From: Micromussa lordhowensis
Taxonomy: Eukaryota > Cnidaria > Anthozoa > Scleractinia > Lobophylliidae
DNA length: 64,000 bases
Assembly: GCA_964020085.1 (NCBI GenBank)
Contig: CAXHUQ010000965.1
Span: 47,501 to 111,500 of the forward strand
Direction of reading: 5' to 3'
Notes under the pieces: model-generated
Seen by the model: the letters and a program-made list of their open reading frames with translations, nothing else
What the model was told of the DNA's origin: nothing
The model's database searches: none
Translations under genes and position numbers: made by a program
Shown: positions 18,600 to 31,300 of the stretch, in pieces
Layout of the letters: every line of letters begins with the position of its first letter
Numbering within the stretch: position 1 is the first letter of the stretch

Positions 18600-21010
18600 T
18601 ATACCCATGGGTTCATTTTAAGAACTCTTTTAGTTCAAGAAAAATGTCATTGGAACTCAGTGGAGATGTGTAGAATGACTTTGGTGGTTCTTTGGGCTAA
18701 TTTTACCCATAGGTTCCTTCTAATAACTCTTTTATTTCCAAAAAAAATGTCCTTGGAACTCAGTGGAGATGTGTAGTATGACTTTGGTGGTAGTTTGGAC
18801 CAAATCTATCCATGGGTTGACTCTAATAACTCTTTTATTTCCAGAAACATGTCTTTGAAACTGAGTGGAGATGTGTAGAATGAAGTTGGTGGATGTTTGG
18901 AGCAATTCTACCCATGGGTTCACTCTGATGACTCTTTTATTTCGAACAAAATCTTCTTGGCACTTACTGGACATGTGTAGAATTGGCGGTGCTTTGGATC
19001 AAAATATACCCTTGGGTTCCCTCTAATACCTCTTTTACTTCAAGAACAATGTCGTTGAAACTCAGTGAGGATGTGTAGAATCAATTCACTGGTACTTTGG
19101 ACCAGTTTTATTAAAGGGGGCATTCTCATAACTCTTTTACTTCAAAAGAAATGTCCTTTGAACTCAATGGAGATGTGTAAGATAACTTGGGTGGTACTTT
19201 GGACCAAATATAGCCATGGGTTCATTGTAATAACTATATTATTTGAAGAAAACTGACATAGAAACTCAATGGAGATGTGTAGTATAAAATTGGCTTTGCT
19301 GTGGACCAATTTTACCCATCGGTTCACTCTAATAACTCTTTTACTTTGAACAAATGTAATTGAAACTCATTGGAGATGTGTAGAATCACTTTGGTGGTTT
19401 TTTGGACCCATTCTACCCATGGGTTTATTCTAATCACTCTTGGGACTTAGTGGGGATGTGCAGACTGACTTTCGCGTTGCTACGGATCAAATATACCCAT
19501 GGGTTCATTCTAATAACTCTTTTAGTTCAAGAAAAATGTCATTGAAACTCAGTGGAGATGTGTAGAATGACTTTGGAGGTTCTTTGGGCCAATTTTACCC
19601 ATAGGTTCCTTCTAATAACTCTTTTATTTCCAAAAAATGTCCTTGGATTTCAGTGGAGATGTGTAGTAAGACTTTTGTGGTGGTTTGGACCAAATCTATC
19701 CATGGGTTCACTCTAATAACTCTTTTATTTCCAGAAACATGTCTTTGGAACTCAGTGGAAATGTGTAGAATGAATTTGGTGGTTGTTTGGAGCAATTCTA
19801 TTAATGGGTTCACTCTGATGACTCTTTTATTTCGAACAAAATCTTCTTGGCTTTCACTGGACATGTGTAGAATGACTTTGGCGGTGCTTTGGATCAAAAT
19901 ATACCCTTGGGTTCCCTCTAATACTTCTTTTTCTTCAAGAATAACGTCGTTGAAACTCAGTGAGGATGTGTAGAATCAATTCACTGGTACTTTGGACCAG
20001 TTTTATTAATGGCTTCATTCTAAGAACTCTTTTATTTCAAGAAAAATGTCCTTGAAACTCAGTGGAGAGGTGTAAAATAACTTGGGTGGTACTTTGGACC
20101 AAATATAGCCATGGGTTCATTCTAATAACTTTACTATTTGAAAAAAACTGACATAGAAACTCAATGGAGATGTGTAGTATAACATTGGCTTTGCTGTGGA
20201 CCAATTTTACCCATCGGTTCACTCTAATAACTCTTTTACTTTAAACAAATGTAATTAAATTTCAGTGGAGATGTGTAGAATCACTTTGGTGGTTTTTTGG
20301 ACCCATTCTACCCATGAGTTCATTCTAATAACTCTTTTATATCCACAAAAATGTCCTTGAAACTCATTGGAAATGTTTAGTATGACTTTGATGGTGCTTT
20401 GGACCATCTCTACCCATGGGTTTACTCTAATAACTCTTTCATTTCCAACAAATCTTCTTGGAACTCAGTAGAGATATGTAGAATGACTTTGGCGGTGCTT
20501 TGGATCGAATATACCCATGGGTTCATTCTAATAACTCTTTTAGTTCAAGAAAAATGTCCTTGAAACTCAGTGGAGATGTGTAGAATGACTTTGGTGGTTC
20601 TTTGGGCCAATTCTACCCATAGGTTCATTCTAATAACTCTTTTATTTCCAAAAAAATGTCCTTGGAACTCAGTGGAGATGTGTAGTATGACTTTGGTGGT
20701 GGTTTGGACCAAATCTATCCATGGGTTCACTCTAATAACTCTTTTATTTCCAGAAAAATGTCCTTGGAACTCAGTGGAGATGTTTAGTATGACTTTGGTT
20801 GTGCGTTGGACCAATTCTACCTATTGGTTCACCCTAATAACTTTTTTACTTCAAGGAAGATATCCTTGGGTGCTGCTTTGGACCAATTCTACCCATGGGT
20901 TCACTTTAATAACTCTTTTACCTCAAGAAAAATGTCTTTGGGACTTAGTGGGGATGTGCAGACTGACTTTTGCATTGCTACGGATCAAATATAGCCATGG
21001 GTTCATTTTA
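18600..21010. repeat. Segmental duplication inside block B, copy 1 (offset 4,319 bp)
   Basis: Satellite sequence here recurs at about 22920-25330 at a constant offset of 4,319 bases (for example 19065 to 23384, 20522 to 24841). The first part also recurs at an offset of 2,390 bases (19065 to 21455). This shows stepwise amplification by unequal exchange in units far larger than the monomer. Confidence 0.75.
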
Positions 21011-21771
21011 AGAACTCTTTTAGTTCAAGAAAAATGTCATTGGAACTCAGTGGAGATGTGTAGAATGACTTTGGTGGTTCTTTGGGCTAATTTTACCCAT
21101 AGGTTCCTTCTAATAACTCTTTTATTTCCAAAAAAAATGTCCTTGGAACTCAGTGGAGATGTGTAGTATGACTTTGGTGGTAGTTTGGACCAAATCTATC
21201 CATGGGTTCACTCTAATAACTCTTTTATTTCCAGAAACATGTCTTTGAATCTGAGTGGAGATGTGTAGAATGAAGTTGGTGGATGTTTGGAGCAATTCTA
21301 CCCATGGGTTCACTCTGATGACTCTTTTATTTCGAACAAAATCTTCTTGGCACTTACTGGACATGTGTAGAATTGGCGGTGCTTTGGATCAAAATATACC
21401 CTTGGGTTCCCTCTAATACCTCTTTTACTTCAAGAACAATGTCGTTGAAACTCAGTGAGGATGTGTAGAATCAATTCACTGGTACTTTGGACCAGTTTTA
21501 TTAAAGGGGGCATTCTCATAACTCTTTTACTTCAAAAAAAATGTCCTTTGAACTCAATGGAGATGTGTAAGATAACTTGGGTGGTACTTTGGACCAAATA
21601 TAGCCATGGGTTCATTGTAATAACTATATTATTTGAAGAAAACTGACATAGAAACTCAATGGAGATGTGTAGTATAAAATTGGCTTTGCTGTGGACCAAT
21701 TTTACCCATCGGTTCACTTTAATAACTCTTTTACTTTGAACAAATGTAATTGAAACTCATTGGAGATGTGT

Positions 21772-22802
21772 AGGGGCCAAACCACCCCCCAAATGTTTCA
21801 CGATTTCTTGGGTATTTCACTTTATTTTGCATTACTTCGAAAGTATTGACTTTATCTATACCAAACTTGGTGAATAGAAAGAAGAGAAGATGCTAATTAT
21901 TTTTGCATGAAAAATGTCAAGAAATGTTAAATGTGTGACGTCACAATGATGACGTCATGTTTTTCGCCACTTTTGAAGTTTTAAGTATGCATATTTTTTA
22001 TTATGTGTTGGAAAGAGCACGTCAAGGGGAGTTGAAACCTGAAAAAATTTTGTCGATATCACAAAAATTGAATGAGATATGGTACTTTTAATTTTGAAAA
22101 ATATTGATGCAGACTGTGAGTTCCCCCCCTTGAGAAAAATCCCCAAATTCAACCAGTAATTTTGTTCCAGCAAATCCAGTTATGTTGCATATCTGATGTA
22201 ACAGATGACCATAGCAAGAATACAAGAAGAAAAAGGGAATAAAAACTTTAGCTGTAGTATTTTTACGTTAAAACTAGTTTTGTTACGTCATAAACCTGTG
22301 ACGTCACCAGTTTTTTAACCGTTAATATCTTCTTAATAAAGCCAAGAATTAAAAATCTAAAACCATACGATTTTTGGCAACATTAAGCTTTCCATTTGAC
22401 TAAATTATTAGCCTTCCTAGAAAAAACCTGTAGAAAGTAAACCAGAGATTGACTTCATAGAGGAACAGTATGGTTAAGCAAATTCCGGGGGGGACAACAA
22501 AAAAATATTTAATTTACCATAACTCGAGAAATAAAAGTCGTAGCAAAGAACGGTTTTCGGTATTTTACTCCTCAAGTCAAGGCCTTTCCAATGACATAAC
22601 TTTCACTATGAGATTCTAAAAAAATTAACACGCGTTTAAGTGACGTCATCAATTATGACGTCATAATCTGACATTTTGTCACAACTTCCAATTGAAAATG
22701 AACTGGACAACAATCAAAGCTCATTTGCCAAACTTGGTTTAGAAATATATGAAAGAAGCAAATAGAGCCTTCATGAAACATTTGGGGGGTGGTTTGGCCC
22801 CT
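21772..22802. mobile_element. Non-autonomous DNA transposon (about 1.03 kb) with 29-bp TIRs
   Basis: Perfect 29-base inverted repeats lie at 21772-21800 and 22774-22802 (aggggccaaaccacccccc...). Outside them, atgtgtag (21766-21773) and acgtgtag (22803-22810) form an 8-base direct repeat with one mismatch, and the satellite resumes exactly where it was interrupted. Comparison with the uninterrupted copy 2,390 bp upstream gives a net insertion of 1,037 bases. Inside are several TGACGTCA-type palindromes, and no ORF longer than about 70 codons. The 8-base duplication would suit a hAT-like family, but the TIR sequence does not let me assign it. Confidence 0.8.
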
Positions 22803-22919
22803 ACGTGTAGAATCACTTTGGTGGTTTTTTGGACCCATTCTACCCATGGGTTTATTCTAATCACTCTTGGGACTTAGTGGGGATGTGCAGACTGACTTTC
22901 GCGTTGCTACGGATCAAAT

Positions 22920-25330
22920 ATACCCATGGGTTCATTTTAAGAACTCTTTTAGTTCAAGAAAAATGTCATTGGAACTCAGTGGAGATGTGTAGAATGTCTT
23001 TGGTGGTTCTTTGGGCTAATTTTACCCATAGGTTCCTTCTAATAACTCTTTTATTTCCAAAAAAAATGTCCTTGGAACTCAGTGGAGATGTGTAGTATGA
23101 CTTTGGTGGTAGTTTGGACCAAATCTATCCATGGGTTCACTCTAATAACTCTTTTATTTCCAGAAACATGTCTTTGAAACTGAGTGGAGATGTGTAGAAT
23201 GAAGTTGGTGGATGTTTGGAGCAATTCTACCCATGGGTTCACTCTGATGACTCTTTTATTTCGAACAAAATCTTCTTGGCACTTACTGGACATGTGTAGA
23301 ATTGGCGGTGCTTTGGATCAAAATATACCCTTGGGTTCCCTCTAATACCTCTTTTACTTCAAGAACAATGTCGTTGAAACTCAGTGAGGATGTGTAGAAT
23401 CAATTCACTGGTACTTTGGACCAGTTTTATTAAAGGGGGCATTCTCATAACTCTTTTACTTCAAAAAAAATGTCCTTTGAACTCAATGGAGATGTGTAAG
23501 ATAACTTGGGTGGTACTTTGGACCAAATATAGCCATGGGTTCATTGTAATAACTATATTATTTGAAGAAAACTGACATAGAAACTCAATGGAGATGTGTA
23601 GTATAAAATTGGCTTTGCTGTGGACCAATTTTACCCATCGGTTCACTCTAATAACTCTTTTACTTTGAACAAATGTAATTGAAACTCATTGGAGATGTGT
23701 AGAATCACTTTGGTGGTTTTGTGGACCCATTCTACCCATGGGTTTATTCTAATCACTCTTGGGACTTAGTGGGGATGTGCACCCTGACTTTCGCGTTGCT
23801 ACGGATCAAATATACCCATGGGTTCATTCTAATAACTCTTTTAGTTCAAGAAAAATGTCATTGAAACTCAGTGGAGACGTGTAGATTGACTTTGGAGGTT
23901 CTTTGGGCCAATTTTACCCATAGGTTCCTTGTAATAACTCTTTTATTTCCAAAAAATGTCCTTGGATTTCAGTGGAGATGTGTAGTAAGACTTTTGTGGT
24001 GGTTTGGACCAAATCTATCCATGGGTTCACTCTAATAACTCTTTTATTTCCAGAAACATGTCTTTGGAACTCAGTGGAAATGTGTAGAATGAATTTGGTG
24101 GTTGTTTGGAGCAATTCTATTAATGGGTTCACTCTGATGACTCTTTTTTTTCGAACAAAATCTTCTTGGCTTTCACTGGACATGTGTAGAATGACTTTGG
24201 CGGTGCTTTGGATCAAAATATACCCTTGGGTTCCCTCTAATACTTCTTTTACTTCAAGAGTAACGTCGTTGAAACTCAGTGAGGATGTGTAGAATCAATT
24301 CACTGGTACTTTGGACCAGTTTTATTAATGGCTTCATTCTAAGAACTCTTTTATTTCAAGAAAAATGTCCTTGAAACTCAGTGGACAGGTGTAAAATAAC
24401 TTGGGTGGTACTTTGGACCAAATATAGCCATGGGTTCATTCTAATAACTTTACTATTTGAAGAAAACTGACATAGAAACTCAATGGAGATGTGTAGTATA
24501 ACATTGGCTTTGCTGTGGACCAATTTTACCCATCGGTTCACTCTAATACCTCTTTTACTTTAAACAAATGTAATTAAAACTCAGTGGAGATGTGTAGAAT
24601 CACTTTGGTGGTTTTTTGGACCCATTCTACCCATGAGTTCATTCTAATAACTCTTTTATATCCACAAAAATGTCCTTGAAACTCATTGGAAATGTTTAGT
24701 ATGACTTTGATGGTGCTTTGGACCATCTCTACCCATGGGTTTACTCTAATAACTCTTTCATTTCCAACAAATCTTCTTGGAACTCAGTAGAGATATGTAG
24801 AATGACTTTGGCGGTGCTTTGGATCGAATATACCCATGGGTTCATTCTAATAACTCTTTTAGTTCAAGAAAAATGTCCTTGAAACTCAGTGGAGATGTGT
24901 AGAATGACTTTGGTGGTTCTTTGGGCCAATTCTACCCATAGGTTCATTCTAATAACTCTTTTATTTCCAAAAAAATGTCCTTGGAACTCAGTGGAGATGT
25001 GTAGTATGACTTTGGTGGTGGTTTGGACCAAATCTATCCATGGGTTCACTCTAATAACTCTTTTATTTCCAGAAAAATGTCCTTGGAACTCAGTGGAGAT
25101 GTTTAGTATGACTTTAGTGGTGCGTTGGACCAATTCTACCTATTGGTTCACCCTAATAACTTTTTTACTTCAAGGAAGATATCCTTGGGTGCTGCTTTGG
25201 ACCAATTCTACACATGGGTTCACTTTAATAACTCTTTTACCTCAAGAAAAATGTCCTTGGGACTTAGTGGGGATGTGCAGACTGACTTTCGCGTTGCTAG
25301 GGATCAAATATACCCATGGATTCATTTTAA
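22920..25330. repeat. Segmental duplication inside block B, copy 2
   Basis: This is the counterpart of about 18600-21010 at a constant 4,319-base offset, with scattered single-base differences. The TIR element at 21772-22802 lies just before it, in the intermediate partial copy, and has no counterpart near 19380, so it inserted after that duplication. Confidence 0.75.
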
Positions 25331-28300
25331 TTCTAATTCTTTTAGTTCAAGAAAAATGTCATTGGAACTCAGTGGAGATGTGTAAAATGACATTGATGGT
25401 GCTTTCGACCAATTTCTACCCATGGGTTTACTCTAATAACTCTTTCATTTCCAACAAATCTTCTTGGAACTTAGTTGAGATATGTAGAATGTCTTTGGCG
25501 GTGCTTTGGATCGAATATACCCTTGGGTTCATTCAAATAACTTTTTTACTTCAAGAAAAATGTCCTTGGAACTCAGTGGCGATGTGTAGAAGCACATTAG
25601 TGGTGCCTTGAACCAATTTTACTTATGAGTTCATTCTACTAACTCTTTTATTTGCAGAAAAATGTCCTTGGAACTTAGTAAATTTGTGTAGAATGACTTT
25701 TGTGGCGCTTTGGACCAATTTTACCCACAGGTTCATTCTAATAACTCTTTGATTTCCAGAAAAATGTCCTTGAAACTCAGTGAAGATGTGTAGTATGGCT
25801 TTGGTTGTGCTTTCAACTAATTGTACCCATAGGTTCATTTTAATAACTCTTTTTTTTTCCAGAAGAATTGTCCTTGGAACTCAGTGAAGATGTGTAGTAT
25901 AACTTTGGTGTGCTTTGGACCAATTCGATCCATGGGTTCATTCTAATAACTCTGTGGTTTCCGAAAACATGTCCTTGGAACTCAGTGGAGATGTGTAGAA
26001 TGACTTTGGTGGTGCTTTAGACCAATTTCACCCATAGGTTCAGTCTAATAACTCTTTTACTTCAAAAAAAAATGTTCTAGGAACTCAATGGAGATGTGTA
26101 GAATCACTTTGGTGGTGCTTTGTACCAAATATACCCATGGGTTCATTCTAATAACTCTTTTATTTCAAGAAAAATGGCCTTGGAACTCAGTGGAGATGTT
26201 TAGTATAACTTTGGTGGTGCGTTGGACCAATTCTACCCATTGGTTCACCCTAATAACTTTTTTACTTCAAGGAAGATATCCTTGGGTGCTGCTTTGGACC
26301 AATTCTACCCATGGGTTCACTTTAATAACTCTTTTACCTGAAGAAAAAAAATGTCCTTGGGACTTAGTGAGGATGTGCAGACTGACTTTGGCGTTGCTAC
26401 GGATCAAATATACCCATGGGTTCATTATAATAACTCTTTTAGTTCAAGAAAAATGTCATTGGAACTCAGTGGAGATGTGTAGAATGACTTTAGTGGTTCT
26501 TTGGGCCTATTTTATCCATAGGTTCATTCTAATAACTCTTTTATTTCAAAAAAATGTCCTTGGAACTCAGTGGAGATGTGTAGTATGACTTTGGTGGTGG
26601 TTTGGAGTAAATCTATCCATGGGTTCACTCTAATAACTCTTTTATTTCCAGAAACATGTCTTTGGAACTCACTGGAGATGTGTAGAATAAATTTTGTGGT
26701 TGTTTGGAGCAATTCTACCCATGGGTTTAATCTGATGACTCTTTTATTTCGAACAAAATCTTCTTGGCACTCACTGGACTTGTGTAGAATGACTTTGGCG
26801 GTGCTTTGGATCCCTTAGGTTCATTCTCATAACTCTTTTACTTGAAAAAAAATGTCCTTTGAACTCAGTGGAGATGTGTAAAATAACTTGGGTGGTACTT
26901 TGGACCAAATATAGTCATGGGTTCATTCTAATTACTTTATTATTTGAAAAAAACTGACATAGAAACTAAATGGAGATGTGTAGTATAACATTGGCTTTGC
27001 TGTGGACCAATTTTACCCATCGGTTCACTCTAATAACTCTTTTACTTTAAACAAATGTTATTGGAACTCAGTGGAGATGAGTAGAATCACTTTGGTGGTT
27101 TTTTGGACCCATTCTACCCATGGGTTCATTCTAATAACCCTTTTATTTCCACAAAAATGTCCTTTAAACACAGTGGAGATGTTTAGTATGACTTTGATGG
27201 TGCTTTGGACCATTTCTACCCATGGGTTTACTCTAATAACTCTTTCATTTCCAACAAATCTTCTTGGAACTTAGTGTAGATATGTAGAATGACTTTGGCG
27301 GTGATTTGGATCGAATATACCCTTGGGTTCATTCAAATAACTCTTTTACTTCAAGAAAAATGTCCTTGGAACTCAGTGGCGATGTCTAGAATCACATTAG
27401 TGGTGCCTTGAACCAATTTTACTTATGAGTTCATTCTACTAACTCTTTTATTTGCAGAAAAATGTCCTTGGAACTTAGCAAATTTGTGTAGAATGACTTT
27501 TGTGGCGCTTTGGACCAATTTTACCCACAGGTTCATTCTAATAACTCTTTGATTTCCAGAAAAATGTCCTTGAAACTCAGTGAAGATGTGTAGTATGGCT
27601 TTGGTTGTGCTTTCAACTAATTCTACCCATAGGTTCATTTTAATAACTCTTTTTTTTTCCAGAAGAATTGTCCTTGGAACTCAGTGAAGATGTGTAGTAT
27701 AACTTTGGTGTGCTTTGGACCAATTCTATCCATGGGTTCATTCTAATAACTCTGTGGTTTCCGAAAACATGTCCTTGGAACTCAGTGGAGATGTGTAGAA
27801 TGACTTTGGTGGTGCTTTGGACCAATTTCACCCATAGGTTCAGTCTAATAACCCTTTTACTTCAAAAAAAAAATGTTCTAGGAACTCAATGGAGATGTGT
27901 AGAATCACTTTGGTGGTGCTTTGTACCAAATGTACCCATGGGTTCATTCTAATAACTCTTTTATTTCAAGTAAAATGTCCTTGGAACTCAGTGGAGATGT
28001 TTAGTATGACTTTGGTGGTGCGTTGGACCAATTCTACCCATTGGTTCACCCTAATAACTTTTTTACTTCCAGGAATATATCCTTGGGTGCTGCTTTGGAC
28101 CAATTCTACCCATGCGTTCACTTTAAAAACTCTTTTACCTCAAGAAAAATGTCCTTGGGACATAGTGGAGATGTGCAGACTGACTTTCGCGTTGCTACGG
28201 ATCAAATATACCCATGGGTTCATTCTAATAATTCTTTTAGTTCAGGAAAAATGTCATTGGAACTCAGTGGAGATGTGTAGAATGATTTTGGTGGTTCTTT

Positions 28301-31300
28301 GGGCTAATTTTACCCATAGGTTCCTTCTAATAACTCTTTTATTTCCAAAAAAAATGTCCTTGGAACTCAGTGGAGATGTGTAGAATGACTTTGGTGGTTC
28401 TTTGGGCTAATTTTACCCATAGGTTCATTTCAATAACTCTTTTATTTCCAAAAAAAATGTCCTTGGAACTCAGTGGAGATGTGTAGAATGACTTTGGTGG
28501 TGCTTTGGACCAATTTCACACATAGGTTCAGTAGGTACACAAATTTACTTAGTTCCAAGGACATTTTTCTGCAAATAAAAGAGTTAGTAGAATGAACTTA
28601 TAAGTAAAATTGGTTCAAAGCACCACTAATAAGATTCTACACATCCCCACTGAGTTCCAAGGACATTTTTCTTGATGTAAAAGAGTTATTTGGATGAACC
28701 CAAGGGTATATTCGATCCAAAGCACCGCCAAAGTCATTCTACACATCTCCACTGAGTTCCAAGGAGATTTTTGCAGAATAAAAGAGTTATTAGAGAGAAC
28801 CCATGGGTCCAAAGCACCATCAATGTCATTCTACAAATCTCCACTCAGGTCCAACGACATTATTTTGCAAATAAAGAGTTGTTTAAATATATCACTAAGT
28901 TTCAGGGGGATTTGTCTCAAAATAATAGTTCCACTGAGTTCCAAGGACATTTTTCTGGAAATAAAAGAGTTCTTAGAATGAACCCATCAATAAAACTGGT
29001 CCAAAGTACCAGTGAATTGATTCTATACATCCTCACTGAGTTTAAACGACATTGTTCTTGAAGTAAAAGAGGTATTAGAGGGAACCCAAGGGTATATTTT
29101 GATCCATAGCACCGCCAATTCTACACATGTCCAGTGAGTGCCAAGAAGATTTTGTTCAAAATAAAAGAGTCATCAGAGTGAACCCATGGGTAGAATTGCT
29201 CCAAACATCCACCAACTTCATTCTACACATCTCCACTCAGTTCCAAAGACATGTTTCTGGAAATAAAAGAGTTATTAGAGTGAACCCATGGATAGATTTG
29301 GTCCAAACTACCACCAAAGTCATACTACACATCTCCACTGAGTTCCAAGGACATTTTTTTTGGAAATAAAAGAGTTATTGAAATGAACCTATGGGTAAAA
29401 TTAGCCCAAAGAACCACCAAAGTCATTCTACACATCTCCACTGAGTTCCAATGACATTTTTCTTGAACTAAAAGAGTTATTAAAATGAACCCATGGGTAT
29501 ATTTGATCCGTAGCAACGCAAAAGTCAGTCTGCCTATCCCCACTAAGTTCCAAGGACATTTTTCTTGAGGTAAAAGAGTTATTTGGGTAGGATTGGTCCA
29601 AAGCAGCACCCAAGGATATTTTCCTTAAAGTAAAAAAGTGATTAGGGTGAACCAATGGGTAGAATTGGTCCAACGCACCACCAAAGTCATACTAAACATC
29701 TCAACAGAGTTCCAAGAACATTTTTCTTAAATTAAAAGAGTTATTAGAATGAACCCATGGGTATATTTGGTACAAAGCACCACCAAAGTGATTCTACACA
29801 TCTCCATTGAGTTCCTAGAACATTTTTTTTGAAGTAAAAGAGTTATTAGACTGAACCTATGGGTGAAATTGGTCCAAAGCACCACAAAAGTCATTCTACA
29901 CATCTCCACTGAGTTCCGAGGACATGTTTCTGGAAACCAAAGAGTTATTAGATCGAACCCATGGATAGAATTGGTCCAAAGCACACCAAAGTTATACTAC
30001 ACGTCTTCATTGAGTTCCAAGGACATTCTTCTAAAAAAAAAGAGTTATTAAAATGAACCTATGGGTATAATTAGTTGAAAGCACAACCAAAGCCATACTA
30101 CACATCTTCACTGAGTTCCAAGGACATTTTTCTTGAAATAAAGGAGTTATTAGAATGAACCCATGGGTATATTTGGTACAAAGCACCACCAAAGTAATTC
30201 TACACATCTCCATCAAGTTTCTAGAACATTTTTTTTGAAGTAAAAGAGTTATTAGACTGAACCTATACGTGAAATTGGTCCAAAGCACCACCAAAGTCAT
30301 TCTACACATCTTCACTGAGTTCCAAGTACATGTTTCTGGAAACCACAGAGTTATTAGAATGAACCCATGGATAGAATTGGTCCAAAGCACACCAAAGTTA
30401 TACTACACATCTTCACTGAGTTCCAAGGACATTCTTCTGAAAACTAGTTGAAAGAACAACCAAAGCCAAACTACACATCTTTACTAAGTTCCAAGGACTT
30501 TTTTCTTGAAATAAAAGAGTTATTAGAATGAACCCATTAATAAAACTGGTCCAAAGTACCAGTGAATTGATTCTACACATCCTCACTGAGTTTCAACGAC
30601 ATTGTTCTTGAAGTAAAAGAGGTATTAGAGGGAACCCAAGGGTATAGTTTGATCCAAAGCACAGCCAAACTAATTTTAGACATGTCCATTGAGTGCCAAG
30701 ATGATTTTGCTCGAAATAAGAGTCATCAGAGTGAACCCATGGGTAGAATTGCTCCAAACAACCACCAAATTCATTCTACACATCTCACCTGAGTTCCAAA
30801 GACATGTTTCTGGAAATAAAAGAGTTATTAGAGTGAACCCATGGATAGATTTGGTCCAAACCACCACCAAAGTCATACTACACATCTCCACTGAGTTCCA
30901 AGGACATTTTTTTGGAAATAAAAGAGTTATTGGACTGAACCTATGGGTAAAAGTGGCCCAAAGAACCACCAAAGTCATTCTACACATCTCCACTGAGTTC
31001 CAATGACATTTTTCCTGAACTAAAAGAATTATTAGAATGAACCCATGGGTATATTTGATCCGTAGCAACGCGAAAGTCAGTCTGCACATCTCCACTATGT
31101 CCTAAGGACATTTTTCTTGAGATAAAAGAGTTATTAAAATGAACGCATGGGTAGAATTGGTCCAAAGCAGCACCCAAGGATATTTTCCTTGAAGTAAAAA
31201 AGTTATTAGGGTGAACCAATGGGTAGAATTGGTCCAACGCACCACCAAAGTCATACTAAACATCTCCACTGAGTTCCAAGGACATTTTACTTGAAATAAA

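Larger units (their letters stand above)
18230..28533 (-). repeat. 102-bp satellite block B (minus orientation)
   Basis: The monomers are inverted relative to block A. The left switch lies between ggtccaaagtac and ggaccaatttcaccc near 18216-18245. The right switch follows cacataggttcag near 28534. The block contains a large internal duplication (offset 4,319 bp) and the TIR element at 21772-22802. Parts of the block, such as 25.1-26.6 kb, are the reverse complement of the higher-order unit in block A. Confidence 0.85.

Noticed and set aside
21771..22803. Tc1/mariner-type TA target duplication for the TIR element
   Set aside because: TA does flank the GGGGCC ends, but this would leave six extra bases before the satellite resumes. 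The 8-base duplication with one mismatch explains the junction better.
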